From the NCBI GenBank assembly GCA_030278955.1, contig JAOANR010000003.1, forward strand, positions 53,106,902 to 53,170,901: a stretch of DNA of 64,000 nucleotides, written 5' to 3'. Each line of letters opens with the position of its first letter. Positions within the stretch are counted from its first letter, which is position 1. Positions 21,850 to 33,052 of the stretch are shown here, one piece after another. Both the position numbers and the translations under genes were made by a program. This DNA comes from Hygrophila difformis (lineage: Eukaryota > Streptophyta > Magnoliopsida > Lamiales > Acanthaceae). The notes beneath the pieces are model-generated. The model did not search any database, was not told the origin of the DNA, and saw nothing but the letters and a program-made list of their open reading frames with translations.

Positions 21850-22330
21850 TTGAGTTTATAATTGTGCTGCTATTGTGGTTGTATGTGCATATATGAATTT
21901 ATAACTGTGTTGTTGTAGTGATCTATATATGCATGATTTCCTTGTATAAATATTCGAGTGTACTGGAAGGTATGTGTTTGATTTTCTTCGTAATTGTGCT
22001 AGTGTAGAGTTATTTTATAACTATGCTGGTGTAATGGTTTGTCTGTGCATGCCTTAAATATATATATATATATATATATAATATGTGCTTTTGTTTATTG
22101 GTCTATCTATGCATGATTTCATTCATACATGTGCTGGCGTAGTGCTGGCGTAGTGATATGTTTGTGCTTGTTTTAACTCATAAATGTGCTGGTGTGCTGT
22201 TGATGCCGTGTTGGTTCGATGTTGTGTTGTTGGTGTGTTGGTGTGTTGTCGGTGTTGTGCTGGTCGGAGGGAATAAATGTGCTGGTGTGCTGTTGGTGTT
22301 GTGCTAATAGGGGTTGCATACATGTGTTCA
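21850..22330. repeat. GTGCTGGTGT-rich minisatellite with (TA)n
   Basis: Degenerate repeats of GTGCTGGTGTAGTG and CATGATTTC words, a TA dinucleotide run at about 22057-22082, and a GTGTTG-rich stretch at 22180-22290. Open frames across it are by-products of composition. Confidence 0.65.
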
Positions 22331-22334
22331 TTAC

Positions 22335-23000
22335 ATTCTATTGTGCTGGAGTCTTATTGGGTTGTTTATAATTTGATTATGCTACTCATCTTATGCATAG
22401 TGTTACTTTTTTAATTTTTATACATAAAACCACTGGCGAACAAAATGGCTCTATTCGTTGACATCTATGACATCCAACAAGATAAGGTGTTTCTATTCAT
22501 TTTTCAAAACACCCATTTAAGCATGATTTGACTTCAACACGTTTTCATCGATGCATTGCAGATGGGATGGTTGCACCGTAATCAGATTGGTGAAAAAGTG
22601 CATATAAATATAGAGTCTATATTGTTCTCAATATAACTTTTGAAGTGCATTAAAACCCATAATGACAATAGGGTAAAGTAATTAAGCCAAGAATTTCACC
22701 TACATTAAAAACAATCATTAGCTAGATTATAAGATAGAGTCATTATAAGTAATAATAGTAATTTGTTCTTATTTTTATTTGGTGTAAAAACAAGCATGCA
22801 ATGTCACAATGTTCTTAATTCATTGCTTTGCATTGATTGATTATTTCTTCGTTAATTTAGGTACGCATTCAACTCATGTGGTTTATTTCGAAGTTTTTAC
22901 TTTTTTGGGCTGGTTAGTAAAAATATAGAAACAAAACAAGCTAGGGGCCTCGGAAGAAGCTACACCATGAATTATCTTTTTTAAACCATAGTATATTGGA
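22335..23000. other. No recognisable gene
   Basis: AT-rich, no coding frame of note and no repeat ends found. Confidence 0.4.
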
Positions 23001-23002
23001 AG

Positions 23003-23585
23003 CAGTGGCGGACCCAGAATTTTACCACAGGTGGGACTCACTTTTATGAATTAACCTTAAATATGTAAAAACGTAATCACTACAAGAATTTTTTGCTCTA
23101 ACAACAGATAATTTTTAGTATAATTCAGTCACTAAAGAGGTCAGTGACCGAATTTGTGACCAAAATTCGTTAAATACCATAATTTTAATGTCTGGAATTC
23201 GTTATGTACCACAATTTTAGCGATCCGATCCATTATTTTTTTCCCCAAATATATAATAACAATACTATTGAGTTAAAGTTGAACAATGAATAGTGATAAA
23301 AAGTCAAACCAAACATTTTACATATGAAGGATGGAGTATATAATTATTAAAAGATATTAGTATATTCTAAATAAAAACATAAACTACTTACAAGTTACAA
23401 CACACTAATTGAGGTGGGCGCATAAATAATTACTCCATAAGAAATGAAATAAGCTATGCTTAGTAAACCTATATACATAATTTAACTTTATATATATATA
23501 TATATATATATATACACTATATATATAATTAAAAAAAAAGAAGAAATTGAGGTAGGACTCAAGCCTAACTTTGGGTCTGCACCTG
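23003..23585. mobile_element. hAT-type MITE with perfect 8-bp target duplication
   Basis: Starts CAGTGGCGGACCCAGA. Its right end in reverse complement reads CAGGTGCAGACCCAAA. ATTGGAAG lies directly on both sides (22995-23002 and 23586-23593). Inside are a degraded Stowaway-like piece (23230-23340) and a TA run near 23490-23525. Length 583 bp. Confidence 0.85.
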
Positions 23586-23593
23586 ATTGGAAG

Positions 23594-24039
23594 GATATTG
23601 ATTGAGCTTGTAACAACTCATTTTAAACCACCATTTTATCTTTTTTAAGGGTGTAGTTTTTTCATCGTTTTAAAAATCATGAGTCTAGAAACCCACTCTA
23701 TATTAGACTCCAAGGACCAAGATTGTCTCCAATTCGACGATTTATTTGTGGTGGCTCTATGAAACCAAATAACCTATACATACATAAAATAGTTGTCATG
23801 TTTTAATTTGTGAAGGAAAATTAATTGAGGCAACTGGTGGGTTGGATGAGACAGGAAATGGATCCGACGGGAGTAATTCTGGTCAATGACAATGGGATAA
23901 CGACATTAAACATGGTGGCATGTTGGAACACCACTTCTCGTACAAACCCTGCGTCTCCCCCATGTCTTGATCCTCACCCCATTCTGCGTCTCCCTCAATA
24001 CCACATTCTCAACCCTAACATTTTCCACTCATTCTTCTT
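23594..24039. other. No recognisable gene
   Basis: Spacer between the hAT-type MITE and the Pack-MULE. A short open stretch at 23825-24049 has no domain. Confidence 0.4.
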
Positions 24040-25422
24040 GGTAAAATAGCCAAAATAGTCCATTTTGTTTTTCAATTATTCGAATCTGTCCTTTACTAAT
24101 TTTTATATATAGTCCTCTACTTTTCTTAATTAAATCCAAAATGATCCATTTTTTAGTTAAGATCTAAATGAGCTGAGTTGGTATTTCTAATATATTTTCT
24201 AGCAGATGTGGATGGCCCAACTCATCGGGTCTTAAGCGAACCCAATATTTTGGGTTTAGGTTGAAACAGGACTCCATTCCCCTACCCTGGAGAGAAAATT
24301 TACGGTATTGCAGATTTGCTTCCTTCTTCCAGATTTGCACACTAAAAACGCCATTTCTGACCTCCATTTGGCACGCCACTCCCCCAACCTCCATTTCAGA
24401 AAGCTAAATCATCTGTAATCCCTAAGCAGCACGCCGAGAAGTACTTCCCACTGGATTCGTTATTGAACGATAAGGGTCTCCTCAATTTCGAGGATCGGAA
24501 CGGGAAGTCGTGGCGGTTCAGGTACTCGTACTAAAGCAACAGCAAGAGCAACGTCATGACCAAAGGCTGGAGTCGATTTTTCAAGGAGAAAAAGCTCGAC
24601 GCCGCGACGTTGTCCTTCCAGAGTGGCCTCGGAGACGCTGTTGTCAAAGGCCGCCTCTTTATTGACTGGCTGCACAACCCCGACCTCCTGGAAATCCCCC
24701 CGCCCTCAATTCCCCACCAATTCTCGTTCCACCAGTACTCAATCTACCCCTGGAGCCCCCTCTTTACTCCGCCGGCGCCGCCACACTTCTTCCAAACCCC
24801 CCGAACCATTCCACTCACCCCTAATCAATCCTAATTTCCTGTCCATCACGCCCTCACCGCAAAATACGCCGTCACAAAAGGAAACCCTTCATCACCGGCG
24901 TAATAATGTATCTGAGATCTGCTCCGGCAACAGGAGGCCACAACCACTAACTATTGGGCAAACGATGCTGGGAATGTTAAACGTCGTGCTGGTGGTCCAA
25001 GGGAAAGCTACACCAAAGCGATGAGGATGTGCGTTTGAATTGTATAGTGAAAATCTGGAAGAAAGAAGCGATGTCGGCGTGCCAAATGGGGGTCGGGAAT
25101 GGCGTTTCAATTGTAGAGTGGAAATCGGGAAAAAGGAAGCGGAACTGGAATTGCTGTGCATATTTGCTCTCAAGGTTAGGGATGAGTCGCGTTTCAACCT
25201 AAACCCAAAATATTGGGTTAACTTTAAGACCCGATGAGTTGGACCATCCACATCTGCTAGAAAACAGATTAGAAATGCCAACTCAGCTCATTTAGATCTT
25301 AATTCAAAAAGGGATCATTTTTTATTTAATTAAGAAAGGTAGATGATTATATAGGCCAAAAATTAGTAAAGGACGGATTCGAACAATTGGAAAACAAAAC
25401 GGATTATTTTGGCTATTTTACC
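24040..25422. mobile_element. Pack-MULE with long terminal inverted repeats
   Basis: The ends GGTAAAATAGCCAAAATAGT and, on the right in reverse complement, GGTAAAATAGCCAAAATAAT continue as inverted repeats for about 235 bp (24040-24275 and 25185-25422), including GCAGATGTGGATGG and ATATTTTGGGTTTAGGTTGA. The interior is much richer in GC than the surroundings and contains a B3-domain gene fragment. There is no transposase. The 9-bp target duplication could not be assigned confidently. Confidence 0.85.
24415..24834 (+). pseudogene. B3-domain (NGATHA/RAV-type) fragment captured by the Pack-MULE
   Basis: The plus strand reads [32 protein letters not shown], a TAA stop (24532-24534) where the family has Trp, then NVMTKGWSRFFKEKKLDA, LSFQSGLGD and RLFIDWL. 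This is the B3 DNA-binding domain of the RAV/NGATHA transcription factor group (HAEKYFP, FRYSYW, TKGWSRFVKEK and F-IDW motifs). The same frame continues to 24834 with a Pro/His-rich tail like that after the B3 domain in NGATHA proteins. The internal stop makes it a pseudogene in its present form. It could still be transcribed from the element. Confidence 0.82.
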
Positions 25423-25539
25423 CCTCCTTCTTCATAGCTCTTTCCCAGGCTTTCAATACTGCATATGCATGATATAACCAAACCCCAAATTATTAGCTCA
25501 AATTATGAAAACTCAATTGTTTTTATTAATTCATGAAAT

Positions 25540-26576
25540 ATGTAATTAATTTCCTGATGCCATGGCTAGGACCACATGCGACGTGATTGATCCACAAATA
25601 GGACGTGACGGGGCCAACGGAGACGCAGTCGTCGCTGGTGCTGATTATGGAATTGAGAATGGACACACGGGAGGACAGCTGGACGTGGATTCTGTCGGTG
25701 TTGGGACTGTCTCCGGTGGCCCAGATGGCGATGCCCTGGAGCTTCACGACCTAGCAACGGTGGATGACGATGTGGTACATTTGGCTGTTTAAGGATGTCA
25801 CCGGATACCGTTACATTCTTCGAATTGGATATTCCTAAGGTCTGGAATAATTAAGACAATTGGGTCACTATTTACAATTCACAACCTTGAATAGTATGCA
25901 TTGCACACATCACATATAATATTTCTCTTATCACATAGGACATCCCTCAAAATATCTCCCATCACACACACACGCAATATTCTTTCTTCACATAAAACAT
26001 CTCACCCAACACATATGCAGGTGCACCAAAGCCACACCCCACTATTTAATTTCATCCCAATACATAAACATGCTATGATATGATAAAGAATGTGCCTTTA
26101 ACTTTTACATGAGGCAATTTAATTTAATTATTACCGTGGCGCCAATAGGACAATTATTTCCTCCTTTCTTGCATGCCCACAAGGGCGAGCCCTGTCCATC
26201 CAGGGCGCCCCCAAATATCGAGAGACCATCGACCCCTTCAAATTGCAGCCAGTTCCCTTTATTCCCAATAACATTGTAGTCCTCTGGGGCCACGAGGGTT
26301 CCAAGTATTCGGATAGCTACAACACTATTCGTACAAGGGCCTTTAAAAAGAACACTATCCCTGACCAGGAATCGGCCAGGTAGAACAAACACAGTGGAGG
26401 GTTTTGTAGAGGCACTGCAGGCAGAGGACAGCCTTGGAAAGGGCTGTGGAGGAGTCGGTTATGGCATCAGGGTGGGCTCCGAAGTCCCTGATATTGAACA
26501 GGTTGGCTGATGTTTGTGTGAAGATTAAGGTTGTAAGAAGGATGAGGAAATGGGAGAGGATTGATGAGGTGGGCAT
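25540..26576 (-). pseudogene. Polygalacturonase (GH28) pseudogene, truncated
   Basis: The minus strand starts with a signal peptide (MPTSSILSHFLILLTTLIF) and FNIRDFGAHPDA, then a 2-bp deletion near 26420 shifts the frame. It continues with PGRFLVRDSVLFKGP, NVIGNKGNWLQFEG and GGALDGQGSPLWACKK to a GT donor at 26134. The next exon (about 25846-25560) has frameshifts, then SPNTDRIHVQ, TSDDCVSVGP and CGPSHGI. Family motifs normally read NTDGIHV, GDDC and CGPGHG, so key Gly residues are replaced. The last exon or exons are missing; the Pack-MULE begins 120 bp beyond. A TATA box precedes the start. Related copy at 53.5 kb. Confidence 0.85.
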
Positions 26577-26638
26577 AACTGCAGGGAATTGGAGGAGTGT
26601 GGAGAGTGTGGTGGGGAAGTTGAGGAGGGTTTTTGTGG

Positions 26639-26646
26639 GGTATTTA
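26639..26646 (-). promoter_or_regulatory. TATA box of the polygalacturonase pseudogene
   Basis: ATAAATA on the minus strand lies about 65 bp before the ATG and is conserved in the second copy near 54060. Confidence 0.55.
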
Positions 26647-26675
26647 TAGTGAGAGTTGAATGGAGAATAATATAA

Positions 26676-27066
26676 GAGGGTGTTCGTTTGTGCATTTTGG
26701 GACAGATTATCTGATTATTGCGTTTGCAAAACACAATAATCAATTAGTCCTATTTGTGTACTAACTTCCAATAATCTATTATTTGTATTTTCAGGGAATG
26801 AAAACGCTATTTTCTTGCAGCTACATTTTGGTGCTGCAAGAAAATTGCATTTAGCAAAAATAGATTTTGCCATATTATTGCCTTTTGAGGTAATGACAAA
26901 CGCAAATCCAAACACTTTTTAATAATTATCTGATTATTGCGATTTGAAACAGCATAAGCTCATCCAAACACTTAATTTTCTACAACATGTTTTGTTACAA
27001 CAATTATCTGATTATCCGTTTTCTAAACGCTGCAGCACTTTTTAAAACGCACATCCAAACATCCCG
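26676..27066. mobile_element. MITE with TAA target duplication, proven by an empty site
   Basis: Imperfect inverted ends GAGGGTGTTCGTTTGTGC and (reverse complement) CGGGATGTTTGGATGTGC, flanked by TAA at 26673-26675 and 27067-27069. The duplicated segment at 54.09 kb lacks these 391 bp and joins the flanks directly. The type fits PIF/Harbinger-derived MITEs. Confidence 0.82.
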
Positions 27067-27259
27067 TAAGAAAAATGATGATTTGTGGGATGAAGGGATG
27101 TTTTTGGACAACAGATTTTTAAAGTAAAGGGATGTGGCAAATTTAGGCAAAAATGAGAAATTTGCATTGTCATGTAATTAACGGAAATGAAAAACACTTT
27201 GCTTAAGACATAATAAATCATTCTTAATAAAGATATATACAGTGCTTTTTTGTATGATA

Positions 27260-27520
27260 CTCCCTCCGTTTTTTTTAAGTTCACCATTAGCATAGTAGAT
27301 ACTATTCATTGAGTAACTCTAATTTAACTTTTTCATATAGTTATATAAGATAAAACATAGTCAAGTGAGATCTTGTTGGATTCGTCTAATCACGTAGTTT
27401 TAGAATATCAAACTTTTATAATTTTTACTTATATATAATATGAGAAATTGATGATTGAAAATGTGCATTGGATTGCGTGCAGTGCAGGATGGGTGAAGTA
27501 AAAAAAAAAAACGGAGGGAG
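27260..27520. mobile_element. Stowaway-like MITE, proven by an empty site
   Basis: CTCCCTCCGTTTTTTTTAAG at the left and AACGGAGGGAG at the right, flanked by TA. The 54.28 kb copy of this region reads GATATGTACAATG without the 261-bp insertion. Confidence 0.88.
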
Positions 27521-27603
27521 TATGTATAATGTATTATAGTATAAAATATTAGTAGTATATTATACCACATAGATTATAAGCATTTCCTTTTCACTTTTGA
27601 TTT

Positions 27604-27749
27604 AATTAACCCAAGTGGTTTGATTTCCAATCTGAAAGTTGGAGGTTCGATTCCCCATCGGCCCTTATCCCTCTCCTTGATTCCCGTTGAAATTTGTGTG
27701 TCATGGGTTCCCACAACCCATTTCCTAACGTGTTTGTTGAAAAAAAAAA
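27604..27749 (+). mobile_element. tRNA-derived SINE, copy in first duplicated segment
   Basis: CCCAAGTGGTTTGATTTCC resembles an A box and GGTTCGATTCC at 27644-27654 is a good polymerase III B box. About 90 bp of unrelated body and an A10 tail follow. The same element without a clear tail is in the second segment at 54.37-54.49 kb, so it predates the duplication. Confidence 0.65.
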
Positions 27750-27909
27750 TTAGTCAGTGCAAGAAAATAGAATTAGCTTAAATTGCGATTATTACACTTT
27801 TATCTATTTGATCATCACTCTTTTATGTGGTCAATTGTGTTAGAATAAAAAAATAATATAAAACGTTAGAAGAATAAATTGAAAATCCATTGGAACGTAC
27901 AAAATTATA

Positions 27910-28162
27910 CTCCTCTCAACTAACTTGTCCTGTTGGACTTCTGCACACAATCCAATGCACTTTTTTAGCCGTTAATATCTCAAAATATATACAACTAAAA
28001 ATTATGTAAAATATGTATTCTAAAACTATAAGATTAGACGAATCTAACAAGACCCAACTCGACTATTTTTTCCAAATATATATTTGCAATAAAATTGAGT
28101 CAAAGTTATACAATTAACAGTGTCAAAAAGTCAAACCAGACCATTTGGTGGGACGGAGGGAG
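27910..28162. mobile_element. Stowaway-like MITE
   Basis: Right end GGGACGGAGGGAG before TA is intact. The left end CTCCTCTCAACTAAC is diverged. The interior matches other copies (ATTAGACGAATCTAACAAGA). Confidence 0.75.
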
Positions 28163-28164
28163 TA

Positions 28165-29350
28165 TATCACACATTTTGTCAAAACAAAAAAGAATAGTGA
28201 CTTTTTGGATTGCACTATTTTTATTCCCTTTTATTTTCATTAGTCTTAATTCATTTTGCTTAAAAAATTGGTGCAAATTCATAGTACTATTAATTATTAT
28301 ACAGATTACCAAGGAAATGAGATCAGATAACGGAAAATAGAAATGCAGAAGCAGAACCCCATCCTTAAGATTGATGAGAGTTAAAGCCTTTGCCCTTTTC
28401 TGGATGAAATTTAAAAAACTTGTTAATATCCTCTATTATATTTGCAATTCGTATTATAATGGTCAATTTTCAAATTTAATATTACTATAGAATGAAAATT
28501 ATGAGACAAAATTAATGTTAATTAATAGTACATTATTTTTCTGGTTGAGAAACCCAAGCAATAAACTAAATTAGAACTACGGTCACTTTATATTCCAAGA
28601 TCAAAATGATAATTTTATTTTGGCATCCTTAAAAATGGAATTTTGGCATCCTAAATAGTAGTCTTTTTATAGATGAAAAAGTGTTCTACAATAGTTGCCA
28701 TTTTTATGTAGTTTTAGATAGTTATGTTAGGTTTTTACTACTATTGTCATTTACTTTACATAAATGTTATTTCTTGACATTTATTACGAAATAATTTAGT
28801 TGAAGGGTAAAAATAAAAATTTATGAGTTAATTAATGCATATCTTGGTTATTGAAAGAGACAACTACTTAGGAAGGGAGAGAGTACGAATTATGCACCGT
28901 CAGAAGTTCAAAAGATTGGGACTGTGCTTTCATTAGACTTTACAATAGATAATAATGTAATATATAAAAACAACATAGCCTAACCCACACACACTTTCCC
29001 TCCAACCCTTCTTTGTTTCACAATTCAACAATTGAAAATCTCTCTTTCACACACCAAAATATTTTCGAAAATGCCATTTTCAATTAAAAAAAAAATCTGA
29101 AAATAGTCTATTAATTATTATTTTTACATTTTCCATGCACATTTTTTCATTTTCCATGCATAGTTAATGTCCACCATTTAATCCCCTCTCATTTCCTCCT
29201 TTGTTTGGTAGTATAAATATGCCATATTGTGTTCATTATTTTTCATTGTTTACATTTTCATCATCTCTTGGTACTCCTTTTTCATCATCCCTCTCTTCTC
29301 TCCTTTGTATTAGTATCATGTAATACATTTTATATATATATATACATATA
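28165..29350. other. AT-rich stretch without a supported gene
   Basis: No coding frame with a recognisable domain. TATAAATAT at about 29211 and a pyrimidine-rich stretch at 28985-29060 could belong to a promoter, but no gene follows directly. Confidence 0.4.
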
Positions 29351-29356
29351 TATCCG

Positions 29357-29735
29357 AGGGTAACGGTCCTTATGGGAAGGGAAAGTGCTAGCAGACAAGT
29401 GAAATATAGTAGTGCAGTGGGGGAGGATTGGGCTGAGGTATGGTTAAACTTTGGACAGGTGGCCGCCGTGGATACAGAACGGTAGAGACGACTATTAGTG
29501 TCATAGAGTTATCAAAGATTGCTTGCGATAAATATGCTTACCTGTTTTTAATGGTTTTATGTCCTGAAGTTGGCTTTGTGGAGTGAGAAAAGTGGTAAAG
29601 CATTGTGCATTGACGCAATTTGTTTTGTGTATATGAGCGCGGCACAATTTGTATTGTAAGAGGCCGCTGTTTGTATAAGTTAGATGATTATGAGATTTAT
29701 AAAATTCAACTTTCTCCTCAAAAAAAAAAAAAAAA
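29357..29735 (+). mobile_element. Retroposon 3' end with poly-A tail
   Basis: A sequence of about 360 bp with balanced composition, beginning AGGGTAACGGTCC, ends in a run of A at about 29718-29734. TATCCG/ATATCCG occurs on both sides (29351 and 29739), a likely target duplication. It looks like a 5'-truncated LINE tail or a SINE. No coding part was found. Confidence 0.5.
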
Positions 29736-31070
29736 TAATATCCGGTTATTCTAATTGTTGTGTTATCTTCATTTTTTGTTCTTTTCATGAGTATGATAGT
29801 GTTTCCGCAGCAATGCCAAGGAAATTGGCTTCATCAAGGTCCACCTTGATTTGTTCCTCCCCTCCTTTTTTTTTTTACAACAATATATATAATATAATGT
29901 TAATGTTTTGTTTTTAGTCCATCTCTAATCCAATTCTCTAATTTTTCTTTTTGATTTATTTTGCAGGATAATGTTTTGCTCCATTATTTGGATGTGAACA
30001 ATCTTCCTTCCAGTGAGGTTACATGAATGAACCAATCGTTTGAGGTGAGTTCTATTGTCAAATAATTATTTATAGATTTTCTTTTTCCATTTTTTTGTTT
30101 TCTTAGCAGGTTGCATATATATTCATAGAGATTCATGGCATTTTCTTTTGATGTTTATAGTTCTGTACACAATGTATATTTCTGTTCTCATTTAATACCA
30201 TTTTTTTGGTCCATTAATTAATTTTTCATGATTCTTATTGTATTTTCTTCATGGCATCTTCAATGAAGATGGACGTGTGCATGAAGCATTATGTTGAAGG
30301 TTCTCCAGGATCCGATCATCTATTTTAATTGAATTCCATAGGACGATGATCTTTTTGGCCCTTATAAGCAGGTTGGCGATGGTTAAAGACAATTGTTTCA
30401 GTTTTGGCAAAGATATTGATATGGAAGTGTGCTATCTCGCTCAAGTGTTGTGTAAACAAGTGTTTGAACAAGTGTTGTTGTTCTTCCTGAATTAATAAAT
30501 CGTGATTTCAGTTTTAGTGTTTGAATATTGTACATCAATTGTTTCAAGTGCATTTCATTTTGCAACAAATTTGCAATAAGTATTTCACCTTTTTTTGAAA
30601 GGTGAAATAAATAAGAAAAGCCACACCTATGAAATAGTAATACTTTTAAAAGAATTACTATTACATAGCTGGATATTCAAAATTGTTTCAATATTTCTAT
30701 TTCTTTTGTGTTTTATATTTTACTACATACAAAGAAATTAAACTTTATTCTAAATTAAACTTACAATATAATCAGATTAAAATGTAAAAGACAAAATATT
30801 TATTCAAGTTGAAATATATTTCAAAATTAATTGTTATACATTTCTAATTAAATATTATGATAATTTTTCAAAAACACTTAAATTAATCAATTATGATCAT
30901 TTTCAAAAACTCTTCCATTTAATGCATATTCCGAAGAGTATGATAATAAGTCTTGGAAGCCAACTTAGAAATACGAAGTATTTGGTATAACGTAATTCTT
31001 CCTAATAAATAGTTAATTTAACCTAACACTTTCAATTAAATACATTCAGCTCAGAAAAAAATTTTAAATA
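29736..31070. other. Exon-like pieces without an identifiable gene
   Basis: Plus-strand pieces with splice-like borders occur near 29807-29838 and 29968-30043 (an AG acceptor, then DNVLLHYLDVNNLPSSEV and a stop, then a GTGAGT donor), and another AT-poor patch lies at 30270-30410. Frames are closed. This may be a degraded gene or a non-coding transcript. Confidence 0.3.
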
Positions 31071-31352
31071 TATTCAGAATTTAAATACATTAACCAAAAT
31101 TCAATTAATAGATCTTGGAAGTCACACTGTAAATATTTATTGTAATACATTTTCCAATTAAGTATATTCAGAATTTAAATACGTTAACCAAAGTTCAACT
31201 AACAGATCTTGGAAGTCACATTGTAAATATTTATTGTAATACATTTTCCAATTAAATATATTCAGAATTTAAATACATTAACCAAAGGTCAACTAATAAA
31301 TCTTGGAAGTCACACTGTAAATATTTATTGTAATGCATTTTCCAATTAAGAT
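31071..31352. repeat. Three tandem 94-bp repeats
   Basis: Units start TATTCAGAATTTAAATAC at 31071, 31165 and 31259 and contain GATCTTGGAAGTCACAYTGT. They are more than about 90 percent alike by eye. Confidence 0.85.
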
Positions 31353-32584
31353 ATCATTTCACTTGCACAACGCTTTCAATGAATACTAAAATATACTATA
31401 CAATTTTATTGGATACTATATTTTTTATAACCTACTTTTATTTTATTTTATTTCTTATTATTATAATTAAATAAATATTATGGATACTTAACATTAAAAA
31501 AAAATTATGGAATGCAAGTGTGAGTTTCGAGAAGATCGTATATATACTATTAATATCTTTCTTATTTATAAATCTTTTATAATCAATTTCTTACTTCCCA
31601 CCCAAGCAAAAAAAAAATTTCTTACTTCCCAACTATTGTTATAGATGGGAAAGTTAATCGGCTATTTTTTTTTTTTTTTTGGAGCCGATATCAGATAAAG
31701 ATTAGTAGAAGCACATGTCATAAATTAAACTGTGTCTTTAGTGATTTTTGTTATATTTTTGTGTTTTTATATTTCGGAATACATGCCGATCGAGGGGTGC
31801 ACAATAAACGTCCTGGACGGGTAGGAAAATTATGTGGTTGTACAAACCTATGTCTATAAATATTCCTTTGTGAACACTTAACACTCTATAAATAATTTAA
31901 TGGGAAGTGTAAATTTTTTAAAGGAAATTATTATTAATATTTAATTTCTGAAGAGTACCTAAGTTCAAGTAAATCTTAGGATAACAAATAATTTTTTATG
32001 CACTGTATAGTTTTAATCTTTTATTTATTGTAGACAAGTATCACATACTTTGAACTGAACCACATCCATTAGTATATAATGCTTAGTCATTTAAATCATT
32101 TAAATGGAGTTTATAGAAATTCTGAATTAATAGTTTATTGGCTTATAAATTTTGAATGACTTAAATGGATCAACAGACGCATAACTAATACATTTATTGG
32201 ATACGTAAATGGTTTCGAGTACCCATATCATTATTACACTGTAATCACATAAGTATATCCGAAACATTCAATTTTGACTTTATACTACTATAATTTTTGT
32301 TCATTTTGGTTTGACGAGTATATTTTTTTACTCTTAGTCTCATACTCATATAGCATTACACTTTACTGCATGCTAGGGTGAAATTTTAATTATTATTCTA
32401 AATTTAGTTCTATATATAAAATAAATAATTATTTTTAAAAAATAATTAGAATTCACTTATTTTTTTAAGGATTCGAACCAGATAAAGGATGATGGGAACC
32501 CATACCAATCTACTTATTTGGAAATTGTAATCCATTGTGTTTTGCTTATTAAATACTTATTCGCCAATTTTTACACAAAGTAAA
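31353..32584. other. AT-rich stretch without a gene
   Basis: Nothing coding. T- and A-runs at about 31610 and 31665. It ends at the copia target duplication (GTAAA, 32580-32584). Confidence 0.5.
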
Positions 32585-33013
32585 TGTTAGAATGTTAAAC
32601 TTAATTTTGTAATAGATAATTCTAGAAGAAGACTTTAAGATAATAGTATGAAAATTCTAGAAGAATAAAGAGGAAGAGAATATGATAGAAATTGATAGAG
32701 AATTCTAGAGATGTGTAGGAATGATCAAGAAAATATTTAAGAATTATTGTAATGTAATATTTGCTAGATTTATCTAGAATTATCCATGCCTAGTATAAAT
32801 AGGTGGTGGCATGGATCATTTTGTAACAACAACACAACAAGAAGAACAAGTGAGTTGAGTTGTAATAAAACTTTCTCAAGCATCCTTCTCTTCTTTCAAA
32901 CCTTTCAAGCTCCATATTAACACTTAACCTCTAACCTCTCAAATATAAAACCATACGTCCACAAATATTTACACACCAAAATATCCCTTCCTCCATATTT
33001 TTATCCTCCAACA
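32585..33013 (+). repeat. 5' LTR of the copia element
   Basis: 429 bp, TG...CA-type ends. A TATAAATA box near 32797 within CTAGTATAAATAGGTGG is the likely promoter. Confidence 0.93.
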
Positions 33014-33015
33014 AA

Positions 33016-33028
33016 GTGGTATCAGAGC
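33016..33028 (+). other. Primer-binding site, tRNA-iMet type
   Basis: TGGTATCAGAGCC directly after the 5' LTR is the usual plant copia primer site complementary to the 3' end of initiator tRNA-Met. Confidence 0.92.
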
Positions 33029-33052
33029 CATAAGGTCCTCCTCCTGTGAAAG

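Noticed and set aside
24892..25281. 129-codon minus-strand frame
   Set aside because: It runs through the right inverted repeat of the Pack-MULE and has no domain.
27604..27660. tRNA gene suggested by the GGTTCGATTCC B box
   Set aside because: No cloverleaf can be formed. The body and A-tail after it, and its presence in both duplicated segments, fit a SINE.
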